DNA of 64,000 nt from Liolophura sinensis (GCF_032854445.1 NC_088307.1:20338001-20402000); one strand, 5' to 3'. Positions 22,434 through 33,846 are shown, counted from the first letter of the stretch. Notes: generated by a model from the sequence alone, not told the origin. Translations and numbers: made by a program.

Positions 22434-24341
22434 TTAAGATATTGTCGGAACAGACAGAGTTCGGTTCACCGTTTTACGTCTTTTACAAAACACTTCTTTA
22501 AAACCGTTCCGGAAATTGTCTGACATTAGGAAATAAATAACCGGGTTCAACGCGTTGTTGATGTATGCCACTATTCGCGCAGACCAGTTGATGATGGCAA
22601 GTGATTTCTCATCCAGCGAAGTAGTCGCATCCGCGTCATAAATATCCACAAAAATGTAAACTTTGAATGGCAGAAGGCAGATAACAAAAACACCGATTAC
22701 AACCACCAGCATTTTAACGACTTTAGAACGAGACTTGGATGCCCCTCTTGTACCGGCTCCTTGATTATCACTTTGTGGTATCCGTTTGTTCAAAGTGATG
22801 ATCATCTTACCGTACAGCAAGAACAACAGAAGAATTGGCAAGAAAAAGAGAACACCAATTACGGCAGTTTCATAAGGCTCTACCCACACCAATTTCCAGT
22901 CGGTGTAACAATATATTACTGTAGTATTATCATAAAGGATTTCTTGCTCATATTTCGTGGCAAATCCAAAAGGAATGGAAACCCCAACAGTGATCAACAG
23001 GATGATAACCAGCAGTAGAGAGACTTTCTTGCGAGTCCACCTTCCTATCGACTTGAGGGGATGACACAAAACAGCATAACGCTCAACTCCCATCAGCAAA
23101 AAAATCAAAGTTGGACAGACCGTACCTGCTCTATTAATGGAGTTGAGAAATATGCCTGGAAGGAAAACAAGAAAATAATTAATGTTAATATAACTAAAGA
23201 CCTACAGCATAGAGAGTTAAACCAGAACAACAGTGTGATAGCTGGGCAATGGTCACATGTAAGTGCTGAAAAACGCCCCCTTGTCAACTTACCTCAGTCA
23301 GGGTTTTACTTGAACTGTTCGTGTAAATGTATAAACAGTAGCAACTTACACACCATCTAGCACGATGGGTTAAGCAGAATTAGGTTAAAAAAAATGCAGC
23401 GAAGCAAATTACAATTTATTAGGCGCAACTGATCTACAATTGCGCAGAATGCATTAAAAGAGTCCAAAAGGGGCCAGGCCCCTGGGATACTTAGTCAACC
23501 AGCAGAATCTTGGTATCTACGTCTCTGAGAAGACAGCAGATGTGTTAAACCCCCAAATCGTCTGCAGAGCAAAAGTAAAAAAAAATGGACCATTCACAAC
23601 CCAAGTCTATGCAAGATAATTTTTATTCCAAAGAAGGTTAAGTAATTACTAAACTATCTCTGGTGTAATCTTGTATTTGATCACATCTAGAGCGTGGATA
23701 CTGACAAAGTGGGAAAACTCCATACGTTGTTTAATACAGTTTGAGGTTTAGCATTATGTGTAACATAATTAGTAATGGAATCTCGTTTGAGCTATTGATA
23801 GATATAGCTAAGATAAGTTTACGAATAACAAAAAATTTGTTACATGTATCTTGTACCATGTAGCATGTCAGCTTTGGTGTGTAGCTTTCTGTGTAAATAT
23901 ATATGTGCCTGTTACCATTGTCTGCTATACTCTCTTAATATCATTGTATCTAAAACCGAGAAGTAAATAAAATAAGTATCACCGCCATAATAGTTGCAAT
24001 TTTAATGGGAGTACATGTATACGAATTCCCAAATGCATGTATACGGACTTTCAAATGCACTTACAGAAATGTAATCCTAAGGTGGAGTCGTCCACATTGT
24101 AAAGAATGTGCCACGATTGAATCGGCACGAAAACCAAGACCATCAAGTCAGCCACAGCCAAACATCCCAGACACAGGTTTACTGTAGTATGTAGTTTCCT
24201 TACTCCCACTATCAGGCCGATCACTAACGCGTTTCCAACAACTCCAACGAGGATTATGCTACCGAAAATCATAGTAACTATAACCCGTCCGTTATGGTCA
24301 AAATGCCATATGTCCTCGGTTAATGTAGAGTTGTTACTCAT
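22434..24341 (-). CDS. Rhodopsin-class GPCR, copy 3 (complete)
   Basis: Two-exon receptor of 332 codons, closely similar to copy 2. Exon 1 is 24341-24065, the same 277 bp length and donor as copy 2. Exon 2 is 23155-22434. NST near the N-terminus, LAVADLMVLV in TM2, ERY in TM3, CLLPFKVY in TM6 and NPVIYF in TM7 are all kept, and no frameshift is seen. The intron (909 bp) is about 600 bp longer than in copy 2 because of an insert at about 23366-23985. Local protein differences (LMGVERY, CYTDWKLVWVEPYE, LPILLLFLL) sit around TM3, the second extracellular loop and TM5, where ligand specificity often lies. Confidence 0.9.
23213..23365 (-). repeat. F3 element in GPCR3 intron
   Basis: Shows AGAGAGTTAAACCAGAACAA, GTGTGATAGCTGGGCAATGG and GGTTTTACTTGAACTG on the plus strand. 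It is orthologous in position to the F3 copy in the GPCR2 intron. Confidence 0.7.
23366..23985. other. Intron insert specific to GPCR3
   Basis: This block is absent from the GPCR2 intron, where the flanking similarity closes up. It starts near AGCACGATGGGTTAAGCAG. I recognise no family in it; it contains GGGGCCAGGCCCC, a short palindrome. Confidence 0.4.
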
Positions 24342-24597
24342 GGTGCTGTGGATACGTATTTGATCCGGAAGGTCACTATCAGCAAGTGTATACTCGGTTG
24401 ATTAAATGCGATTTATACCGGTAAATAGCTATGTAGGCCTGGTATTGAATTATTTATGTGCCAGTAGGAAAAAAAAATTAAAAATTAATGACGGTTTCAT
24501 TTCAACTAGAACGCTTTAATTAATTGTTTTCATTGCATAGCACAGTAACAAAATAAAAAATCAGACAGCTCGACTAGAGGAATTTAGGAAATTCTTG
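24342..24597. other. Upstream region of GPCR3
   Basis: The first about 50 bp upstream of the ATG resemble GPCR2. Beyond that I see no known feature. Confidence 0.3.
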
Positions 24598-24685
24598 ATA
24601 TGATTGGTGTTTTTCGCCGTACTCAAGAATATTTCACTCATATGACAGCGGCCATCATTATGGTGGAAAGATGCGGGCTGTTATC
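24598..24685 (-). repeat. SINE-2 3' fragment
   Basis: TGATTGGTGTTTTTCGCCG, CAAGAATATTTCACTCATA and CATTATGGTGG on the plus strand. Confidence 0.7.
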
Positions 24686-25599
24686 CGCATACCACAGGAC
24701 ATAACACACGGATCTAACAAATACTATAAGGAGAAATGTACATGTACACGTTAGGGCTAAATCCTGTGTGTTATGTGACGATTTCAATTCAAGTAATAAA
24801 TTATTACCGTTAAAAATTAACGTATCATGGTTATTCCATCAAGTGCCTTCACTCTATATTTCTACAGTCTTACAGAGCATAATTCTCTTGTAAGTAAATA
24901 CGGAGAGATGAGTGTTCAGAATCTCTGGCATTCTGCTTAACAAGTCTGTCCAATTCCGTTCAACCCGGTGCTAGGGGCTGTGTAATCAATCAAACCGCAA
25001 CTGAGATACATATTTGTCCAGTTCATGCTGACTTCCTAACGCCTTTCCAAAATCACTGAAATCCCTCTAGACTATATTTTAGTGTTCACCTAACACCATT
25101 GCTTAGAGTATGCATATGCTAATACCACATCTAATACCACTTCTGCTAATACCACTTCTCTGAAGCTTATAAGGACGCATTGATTTTCCTTACTATATAT
25201 ATATATCGTAAATTCGTCAACTGCAATCAAAAAATAAACATTTTCCATAAGATTGAGCGGTACGGCTCTCTACCGCAACATGCACCTACTATGATCACCA
25301 TTTGTTTAAGCTAAAGCTGTTGGAAGTGATATCATAACACTTGCTTGCCTTGGTAACCAAGAAGCAAAACTTTTTTTCAGTTTTATCTTGTCTGTTATCC
25401 ATAAGGTATAGATACACCAACGACGAGCAACAAGGTTATGACCTACGGTGGGTCAACTTTCTTGTATGTCCACCATATTAACGTTCTTAGTGGTTGGCAC
25501 AACATCCTATAACGCTCAACAGCATGCTGAGTAATTCACATCACTGTGTTTTTTGGGGGTTTTTTTTGTTTTTTTTTTGTCTGAAATGCTTAAGACGTG
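24686..25599. other. Unassigned intergenic DNA
   Basis: No gene recognised. A short AT microsatellite is at about 25194-25207 and a T/G homopolymer-rich tract at about 25548-25580. Confidence 0.4.
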
Positions 25600-26150
25600 A
25601 GGCTAGGGGGCATGTAAATTGCTACTATTTATGCCTTAACCTGAACAGTTAGAATAAAATCTTGACTGAGGTAAACTGACAATAGGCCGTATTTCACCGG
25701 TTGCCTGTGACCGTTTGCCAGCTATCACACGTTGCTCTGGTTTTACCCTCTATATCGTAGGCCTTTAATTGTATTGTATTTCTGTGTAAACCAAGATTCC
25801 GCTGTTGGACTGAGCATCCCCGAGGTCTGATCCCTTTGCATTGTTTTAATGTTATTGTATGTTAAATGTGATGACAACTCATCATTATGGTAGTTCTGGA
25901 CCAGTCAGATAAATTGCGATTAACATCAACGCATGTGTGTACCTAATTCTGTTTAAGCCATGGTGCTTGGAGGCGTGTAAATTGCTACTGTTTATGCATT
26001 TACATGAACAGTTAGAATACAACCCTGACTGGGGTAATTGACAAGAGAGTGTATTTCACTGGTTATTTGTAACCATTTGCCAGCTATTACATTGTCGTAG
26101 CTGCTCTGGTTTTACTCTCTGTTGTGTATGTCTCTAATTATATTACAACA
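25600..26150 (+). repeat. F3 elements, tandem pair
   Basis: Two F3 bodies about 350 bp apart share GTGTAAATTGCTACTGTTTATGC, split here as GTGTAAATTGCTAC and TTTATGC, plus GAACAGTTAGAATA, CATTTGCCAGCTAT and GCTCTGGTTTTACTC. The spacer contains TTTGCATTGTTTTAATG, also found in the second pair at 27060-27510, so the pair behaves as one larger unit. Confidence 0.65.
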
Positions 26151-26566
26151 CATAATAGTGTGGACATCAGATGATATGAAGTGAAACTCTGGGAGTTGAA
26201 ATCACAACTCAAGTATTTCAACATTGTCATCCTCAGAAAATTTCCCATATTTACAAATGCGCAAACATATATATACTCTTAAAACTAAAGTGTTATATTC
26301 AACACTGTCACGAACAGTGACTGCACTTATACGAGCTAATGAAAAACAAAGTGTAAAGTAACAATAACTGCAAAAGTAACAAGTGCTGCAAGTCGTTTCA
26401 TGACTTCCAGTTACTCCTCACACCTCGTTTTTGGCTTTTGTTTCAGTGGAGTTCAGTTTTACCTCTGACCGATGCTTGGAATTGTCGACAGGAGCACAGC
26501 TTTGTGTGAGTTTGTCAAATTCTAATTGTTCTTTAAACTATAATGGCTGAAGGGTTTCATTACGTG

Positions 26567-26640
26567 GGTCACACCAGGATTTGAACTCGGGTTTCAGCAG
26601 CCGAAGTCCAGTGCTCCACAAAAAACTGAGCTAAATTGAA
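26567..26640 (-). repeat. tRNA-like pseudogene or SINE head
   Basis: The minus strand reads TTTAGCTCAGTTTTTTGTGG then AGC (D-arm-like GCTC/GAGC pairing) and CGAGTTCAAATCCTGG (T-arm/B-box-like). The acceptor stem cannot be closed and the anticodon stem pairs poorly, so it is not a functional tRNA. Confidence 0.35.
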
Positions 26641-27059
26641 ATTTCGAATATCCACTGCCAGTATAGGCACGGAAAAACTGCTTTCGTTAGGCTATTGATA
26701 TACCGTTACCGACATAGAGCAAATATCAAAACCAGACTTTAACCAATATTGAAGGCAGAATGAAGGCAGCATGGGATAGCTCAGGTGACTTACTGACAAC
26801 TTCAGCGAGAAACAGTACGTTCTCCTTTGCTTAAGTAGGGTCTTACCCAATTGAACTCTGCACAGTTCATTATCAGAGTTGTATTTCTTAGCTGAAAGGA
26901 CGGCCCCATATACGCTGGAGGTCTATTATTGTCACCAACACTGACTTCCGTAGGAGCGATGATTTTCGTGCTAATTCGGCTTTATCACTGGTAAAACTGA
27001 TGGAAAGTTAAACTGGATTTTTTTTAGTAGTTGTAAACCAGTGACGTATTATACATTAC

Positions 27060-27510
27060 AGTTTACACCACTGCATTTTCTTTTACGTGGTGCTAGGGTT
27101 TGCTAGCACTAGATGGTATATTGACAAGAGGCTGCGTTTCACCGTTTATGTGTGACCATTTGCCAGCTATCACACGGTCGTCACGGCTCTGGTTTTACTC
27201 TCAGTTATACTGGACTAAGCATCCCAGAGGCATGGCCTCTTTGCTTTGTTTTAATATGGTGACAACAAAGCATTTTGGGCAAATCTAGGCCAGTAATGTC
27301 TAATATATTGCAGTTAACATGACTGCTTTGTTTTTTACCTAATTTTGATTAAGCCATGGTGCTGGGGGTCGATTTCGCTGGGGGTTAATTTGCAATTGTT
27401 TCAGCAATTTGAAGAATAGTCAGAGTGAGCCCTGACTGAGGTAAAATTGACAAGAGGTCGTATTTCACCACTTACGTGTGACAATTTGCCAGAAATCACA
27501 CTGTTCATAG
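27060..27510 (+). repeat. F3 elements, second tandem pair
   Basis: F3 bodies at about 27090-27210 and 27340-27500, separated by the same spacer type as at 25600-26150 (AAGCATCCCAGAGG, TTTGCTTTGTTTTAATATG). Confidence 0.65.
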
Positions 27511-27561
27511 ATGCTGTAATTGTATAACATACATCTTCGTGTTCACCTTAAATATTCATCC

Positions 27562-27810
27562 TCAGAATTCAACCATTCTCGTTTTAATGACATCATTTGT
27601 TGGGAGCCTCCAAAGTTTTCCATAAATTATAGAATAGGGAGTACGACTAATACTGAGTAAAACATCACGTAAAATATCAAGGTAAATTTTTTTCAAAAAA
27701 TCAGTATTTTCATAGCCCCAGATTTTACTATTACAAGCAAATCGGTTCATTGAACATAATAAGCTGTAGATTGATGTGAATACCAGTATGGCATGTTTGG
27801 CAAATTCTGT
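27562..27810 (-). pseudogene. LINE reverse-transcriptase C-terminal relic
   Basis: Minus strand reads KIWGYENTDFLKKIYLDILR then SRTPYSIIYGKLWRLPTNDV. The WGxEN, TPxxxxYGxLxRxP pattern is what I recall from the region after the RT palm in lophotrochozoan non-LTR elements. Only about 75 residues are recognisable. Confidence 0.45.
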
Positions 27811-27890
27811 AATTATACCATACTTGCATTGGGCCTCACTATATTGAGTTGCAATGGCCCTAACTATGTATAACATGCACCGTCCCTACA

Positions 27891-28255
27891 GGTAGCTATA
27901 TGTCCCTTGTACGGATCCTTGCACTGACCCTAGCTACATGCCCCTCTTAAGGATCCTTGCGCTCACCCTAGCTATATGTCCCTTGCACGGACCGTTGCAC
28001 TGACCCTAGCTATATGTCCCTAGCATGGATCCTTGCGCTGATCCTGACTATATTTCCTTGCACTGACCGTAGCTACATATTTATTGCATGGATCCTTGCA
28101 CTGACCCTAACCATATGTCCCTTACACGGATCCTCGCACTGATCCTGACTAAATATTCTTACATTCATTTCGTTGTAAGAAATATTATACTTTCACTGAC
28201 CGTAACCATATTTCCCTTGCACGGATACGCGCACTGATCCTGACTCAATATTGTT
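27891..28255. repeat. 38-bp minisatellite, about 9 units
   Basis: Units resemble CTAGCTATATGTCCCTTGCA plus CGGATCCTTGCACTGACC. One unit is shortened and one is interrupted by a TTCGTTGTAAGAAATATTA insert; a similar word recurs near 28303. Confidence 0.8.
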
Positions 28256-28479
28256 ATATTCAGCGCAAATTGAACCACAAAAAAAACATATGTAAAAAGC
28301 ATCTCGTTGTAAGAAATATGATTAGCACTGTCGTGTACACAAGAAACTAAATTAAGCGAAAACATGAATGTAAAATTAAACGAATTTAGCGATATATTTG
28401 AAAATCAAAACCAATATACAGATTTACAAGATGTTGTATTTGGATGTAAGGTTCGATGTAACAAGCTGTTTTAGTCATA
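28256..28479. other. Unassigned AT-rich DNA
   Basis: No feature recognised except the second CTCGTTGTAAGAAATATGA word. Confidence 0.35.
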
Positions 28480-29608
28480 AGTATAAGCTGTTTTAATTAC
28501 AATGTGTACAGTAATAATAGGTAAGAAAACCAAAACCATCAGACAGCTACAGCTAAGCAGGAATCTAAACTATCGAGGCACACACAGCTAAACATGAAAC
28601 AAACCATCATATCACACACAGCTAAACATCAACTAAAACCATCAAGTCAGCCAGAGATAAACATCAACCAAAACCATCAAGTCAGCCAGAGATAAACATC
28701 AACCAAAACCATCAAGTCAGTCACAGCTAAACATGAATCAAAACCATCAAGTCAGTCAGAGATAAACCTAAACCCAAACCATCAGGTCAGCCAGAGATAA
28801 ACCTGAACCAAAACCATCAGGTCAGCCACAGCGAAACATGAACCAAACCATCAAGTCAGCCAGAGATAAACATGAACCAAAACCATCAAGTCAGTCACAG
28901 CTAAACATGAATCAAAACCATCAAGTCAGTCAGAGATAAACCTAAACCCAAACCATCAGGTCAGCCAGAGATAAACCTGAACCAAAACCATCAAGTCAGC
29001 CAGAGATAAACATGAACCAAAACCAAGTCAGCCAGAGATAAACATAAACCAAAACAATCAGGTCAGCCACAGCGAAACATGAACCAAACCATCAAGTCAG
29101 CCAGAGATAAACATAAACCAAAACCATCAAGTCAGCCAGACATAAACCTAAATCAAAACCATCAAGTCAAGGAGAGATAAACATGAACCAAACCCATCAA
29201 GTCAAGGAGAGATAAACCTGAACCCAAACCATCAGGTCAGCCAGAGATAAACCTGAACCAAAATCATCAAGTCAGCCAGAGATAAACATGAACCAAAACC
29301 ATCAAGTCAGCCACAGCTATTTCTGAATCAAAACCATCAAGTCAGCCAGAGATAAACACGAACCAAACCATCAAATCAGCCATAGAGAAACATGAACCAA
29401 AACCATCAAGTCAGCCAGAGATAAACATGCCAGACACAGGGTCATCGTAGAATGTAGCTTATTCACCAGCGCTATGAGAGCAGTCAGTAACACGTTTCCA
29501 ACAATTCCAATGACGAGGATGCCACCAAATATTAGAGAAACTAACTATAACTCGTCATGTCTGGTCCACCTTCCAGGTGCCAGTAGTATCGCTCGGGTTG
29601 TCACTCAT
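28480..29608 (-). pseudogene. GPCR exon-1 relic disrupted by internal minisatellite
   Basis: The minus strand starts at ATG 29608 with MSDN, as in the intact genes. It meets an in-frame TGA after about 17 codons, then a frameshift. It continues through a readable TM1 (IFGGILVIGIVGNVLLTALI) and KLHSTMTLCLACLSLADLMV. From there the DNA repeats in 35-bp units down to about 28524. Below the array, 28485-28530 weakly resembles the sequence that follows TM2 in the intact exon. No exon 2 was found nearby. Confidence 0.8.
28524..29433. repeat. 35-bp minisatellite derived from GPCR TM2 codons, about 26 units
   Basis: Plus-strand unit: TCAGCCAGAGATAAACATGA plus ACCAAAACCATCAAG. Its reverse complement encodes CLSLADLMVLV, the TM2 segment of the GPCR family. 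The last unit (about 29399-29433) runs without a break into the rest of exon 1 (CCAGACACAGG, ATGTAGCTT), in the same register as 16507-16590 of GPCR2. Since 35 is not a multiple of three, the frame changes every unit. Variant units (CAGTCACAGCTAAACATG) recur with a 174-bp (five-unit) period. Confidence 0.9.
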
Positions 29609-31336
29609 GCTGTTAGCCTTACATGTACACTGCACAAGCTAATAGCTTGCAAAGGCACTTCAATGCGATAACTCAAACCCACCTTGGTATATGTTTATTC
29701 GACATTGAATTTTGACATGCCTTAATCTGGAGGACATGTTGTCGTGGCAGCTCATGATGTTACTCTCCATGTTGTAAGCATATTGAAGACTCATTGGCTA
29801 CTGTACACGTACGTTGTAATGAACAGTTTTCATTTCATTAGGGACAGTTAAGCTTCTATGTAACATGAGAGAGCTTTTCGTTGTAAAATTCGGATAAGCA
29901 TTAAACCGAAACGTTTGGCAAGATACGCTCCCTGCATTAATGGACATATTGCGCAGATAGAGTATGTTTGTTATCAACCCTAATCTGAGATAGGTTTTGT
30001 AGATCTTATGTCTCATGTGGGCTTAAATATAAGAGACAATAGCCTTTATTTTATTGTCATAAATTATTAATTGAGTTCATGAGTGTTTTATGTCGTAGTA
30101 ATCAATACATCCATTATAGGATACGGTCTGATTTGTTAAAAGTTCATTGTTTTCACCTGGAGGCACCTATGTTTCACCTATATATCTAATTGCCACTGCT
30201 GTACTCTAACGTCCGCTTGGATGACGGCTGTTACACAAATGTCTGTTTTGAGGCATAGATGATTACATATGTAACACGGGTATTTTATAGAACCATGGTT
30301 TCTTCCTCAAGAACCAGTACAACATGTATTTATTCCGTTTAACGACTCATATTTTCAGAGACGCACGTGTCGAATCAGCAGATGGTCGACCGTCAGTGCA
30401 AAATGGATACAACATGGCAAACATCACATGTAAACAAAAACAGGGACATAAATATATACTTTATATGAAAAGATGAGGATATTTAATCCTGCTGTGATTA
30501 CAAATATTACCACAGGCATTGTGGCACTCATATTCGCCTTGGTGCAGAAAAGGCCCTAGTTTCAGAAGCGGAAGTACATGGGAGCCTAAAGCAGTACTTT
30601 GATACAGGCAGAAGACAGCTCGTAAACGTGCCCATTGCTAATATTTATCAGCTCCCAGAATTGTTGGCCGCAGGTCTCTGTGATCAAGCGTTTTGCCAGA
30701 GTGGGTGGCATTACCATTAAAGAGGTTATTCCGGTTGAATATAGTCATAGATTACGGTAATTACCCATGCAGTGAAATAACTGATTGTCAGTTGCAGTCA
30801 GCTTGGTAAAGCCTTCATGTTACATGGATATAATTCTCTACAATCCACAAGAATATCAAACATTTTATTGGTCAGCAAAATTTGACAGCCTGAGACAGGG
30901 TCCAACCCCAACGACACGAAAACAACGCAATGAAACAACCTAAACAGTGTCCAAGCCACAGTTCACAATCCCCGCAAAAGTGAGTTTCCGGGAGTAAAGA
31001 AGAATAGCATCTCAACATTCATGGGAAGCTTGTCGTAAAAGATGATTAACCCAGAATCTATAGGTCGAAACAGACATTCGTATACCTGTACCAGCCATAA
31101 ACCAAGATAGACGTTCCGGCCAATAATCCAAAGGTCATTTCCCAAAATAGGACGGAATCACGCAAATAATGTTGAAAAGAGGCAAGGTATGACCTGGGCG
31201 AATGTCATCTCCAGCAAATCAGCTGTGTGTCTTTTGAAACATAATTTTGTTCTCCGCCGATATAGCATAAAAGCTAGCAATTTTGTATAAAACCTATGTT
31301 TAATATGATTTTTGAATTTTGCTGATTTTATCTCCA
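29609..31336. other. Intergenic DNA without recognised gene
   Basis: I see no exon-like frame, RNA or known repeat in this stretch. Confidence 0.45.
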
Positions 31337-31396
31337 ACGAAAAGGCTGGCCACCGTCATACATAAGTAAAACACCAATCAAATAGATAAATAAATT
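31337..31396 (+). repeat. SINE-2 3' fragment
   Basis: GGCTGGCCACCGTCATACAT and AAAACACCAATCAAATAGAT followed by AAAT. Confidence 0.55.
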
Positions 31397-31562
31397 TTGT
31401 CTAATGAGTTCACGAATAATGTCCAAACCTTCCTACTCTGACGTGAATCCCTACGTGAATCCCTACATTTTTCTTCAATTATTTATTTAGTTCACGTTTT
31501 ATGCCAAGTACCGATTTATGTATGAAGTTTCACTGTGTTATATAAGCCCACCTTATTTACAT

Positions 31563-32890
31563 GTACCACAGAATCCTCGGCGCGCGTGTAAATCTGAGCA
31601 TATGTACTACAGAACCCCTGGAATACGTGCAAGTCTGAGCCTATATGTAACAGAATCCCCGGCATACGTCTAAGCCTGAGCCAGATACCACAAGAATCCC
31701 CGCCATGCGTGTAAGTCTGATCCTATATACAACAGAATCCCCGGCATGCGTGCAAATCTGAGCCTATATACAACAGAATCCCCGGCATACGTGTAAGCTT
31801 GAGACTATACACCACAGAATCCCCGGCATGCGTGTAAGTCTGAGCCTATATACAACAGAATCCCCGACATGCATGTAAATCTGAGTCTATATACCACAGA
31901 ATTTCCGGCCTACGTGTAAGTCTGAGCCTATGTACCACAGAAACCCCGGCATAAGTGCAAGTCTGAGCCTATATATAACAGAATCCCCGGCATACGTCTA
32001 AGCCTGAGCCTATGTACCGCAAGAATCTCCGCCATGAGTGTAAGTCTGAGCCTATATACAACAGAATTCCCGGTATACGTGTAAGCCTGAGCCTATATAC
32101 CACAAGGAACTCCGGCATACGTGTAAGTCTGAGTGTATATACCACAGAATCCCCGGCATGCGTGTAAGTCCGAGCCTATATACAACAGAATTCCCGCCAT
32201 GCGTGTAAGCTTGAGACTATACACCACAGAATCCCCGGCATGCGTGTAAGTCTGAGCCTATATACAACAGAATCCCCGACATGCATGTAAATCTGAGTCT
32301 ATATACCACAGAATTTCCGGCCTACGTGTAAGTCTGAACCGATGTACCACAGAACCTCGGGCATAAGTGCAAGTCTGAGCCTATATATAACAGAATCCCC
32401 GCCATGCGTGTAAGTCTGAGCCTATATACCACAAGAATCCCCGCCATGAGTGTAAGTCTGAGCCTATATACAACAGAATCCCCGCCATGCATGTAAGTCT
32501 AAGCTTATATACCACAAGAATCTCCGGCATGCGTGTAAGTCTGAGCCTATGTATAACAGAATCCCCGGCATGCGTGTAAGTCTAAGCCTATATACCACAA
32601 GAATCTCCGGCATGCGTGTAAGTCTAAGCCTATATACAACAGAATCCCCGGCATGCGTGTAAGTCTGAGACTATACACCACAGAATCCCCGCATGCATCT
32701 AAATCTGAGCATATATACCACAAGAATCCCCTTCATACGTGTAAGCCTGAGCCTATATACCACAAGAATCCCCGGCATACGTGTAAAACTGAGCTTATAT
32801 ACCACAAAAATCCCCGGCATGCGTGTAAATCTGAGCCTACATACAACAGAATCCCCTTCATACGTGTAAATTTGACCCTATACACTAAAG
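31563..32890. repeat. 41-bp satellite array, about 32 units
   Basis: Unit resembles CAGAATCCCCGGCATGCGTG plus TAAGTCTGAGCCTATATACAA, varying between 41 and 42 bp. A block of about 200 bp beginning GAGACTATACACCACAG at 31801 recurs almost unchanged at 32213, an offset of 412 bp (ten units), so a higher-order period exists. Confidence 0.9.
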
Positions 32891-33341
32891 AATGCAGGAG
32901 TTAACCATTAGATGATGAACTGCGGTTTACCCTGCCATGTATTCATTACAAAGATCCGTCATTGAATTATTTCTGCACCAATGAGCAGAGTTTTAAACAA
33001 TCAATGATTACTCTGTACAAAATTTTGGTATATTTACGGTGCAAATCAAAGCAAACTGTGAAAGTTAAAATGGCTGTAGAATTTTTACATAAACATTATT
33101 GCAGCATGTCGCGTACGTCAACAAAAAATGGGGTAAATATGCGGGTATGGATAATTTACAAAGCAGTTGTAAATCTACATATATATACTGTTAAATTATA
33201 CAATTAAAATTCGCGCATATCAGACCAGCACAAATATTAGTAAAATTTGAACGTTAAACACCAATGTATAATTGCAGCAGGTCATGTAAACTTACAAATA
33301 ACTTGTCATATGTATGTACAGGCCTACTGCCTATATGTACA
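32891..33341. other. Unassigned AT-rich DNA
   Basis: No gene recognised. Confidence 0.35.
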
Positions 33342-33373
33342 TACGGTAGGCCTATATGTACAGGCCTACCGTA
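33342..33373. repeat. Perfect 12-bp inverted repeat, 8-bp loop
   Basis: TACGGTAGGCCT and AGGCCTACCGTA enclose ATATGTAC. Further GGCCTA and TATATGTAC words surround it from 33317. Confidence 0.7.
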
Positions 33374-33440
33374 TAGTATTACAGTAACATTAATGATATA
33401 ACAAGAGCACTGTGTACATTTAAGTGTAAATTTAAGTTAA

Positions 33441-33725
33441 TAGGGGCGATGTTTTTAAGCCATAAACATATATACAGTTTAGGACTATTAGACCTAATAG
33501 GGGCGATGTTTTTAAGCCATAAACAGATATACAGTTTAGGACTATTAGACCTAATAGGGGCGATGTTTTTAAGCCATAAACATATATACAGTTTAGGACT
33601 ATCAGACCTAATAGGGGCAATGTTTTTAAGCCATAAACATATATACAGTTTAGGACTATTAGACCTAATAGGGGCGATGTTTTTAAGCCATAAACATATA
33701 TACAGTTTAGGACTATTAGGGCTAT
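33441..33725. repeat. 57-bp minisatellite, 5 near-identical units
   Basis: Unit: TAGGGGCGATGTTTTTAAGC, CATAAACATATATACAGTTT, AGGACTATTAGACCTAA. Units differ at only one or two positions each. As 57 is a multiple of three, frames stay open on both strands (19-residue periods such as MFLSHKHIYSLGLLDLIGA). I see no other evidence for translation. Confidence 0.9.
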
Positions 33726-33846
33726 AGACTAGTGTACTATAATTTCTTACTGACGCATTTCTTATAATGGATAACAAATACGGATCTTTATTAACTGCAT
33801 GGTGACGTTCAATATAGATATAACACTGTTACTAAACCAATTAGAT

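Noticed and set aside
28524-29433. CRISPR-like array
   Set aside because: Units are contiguous, diverged and without unique spacers; the context is animal nuclear DNA and the unit derives from a GPCR exon.
33379-33777. 132-codon minus frame and 92-codon plus frame over the 57-bp array
   Set aside because: Same reason; both strands are open with a 19-residue period and nothing else indicates a gene.
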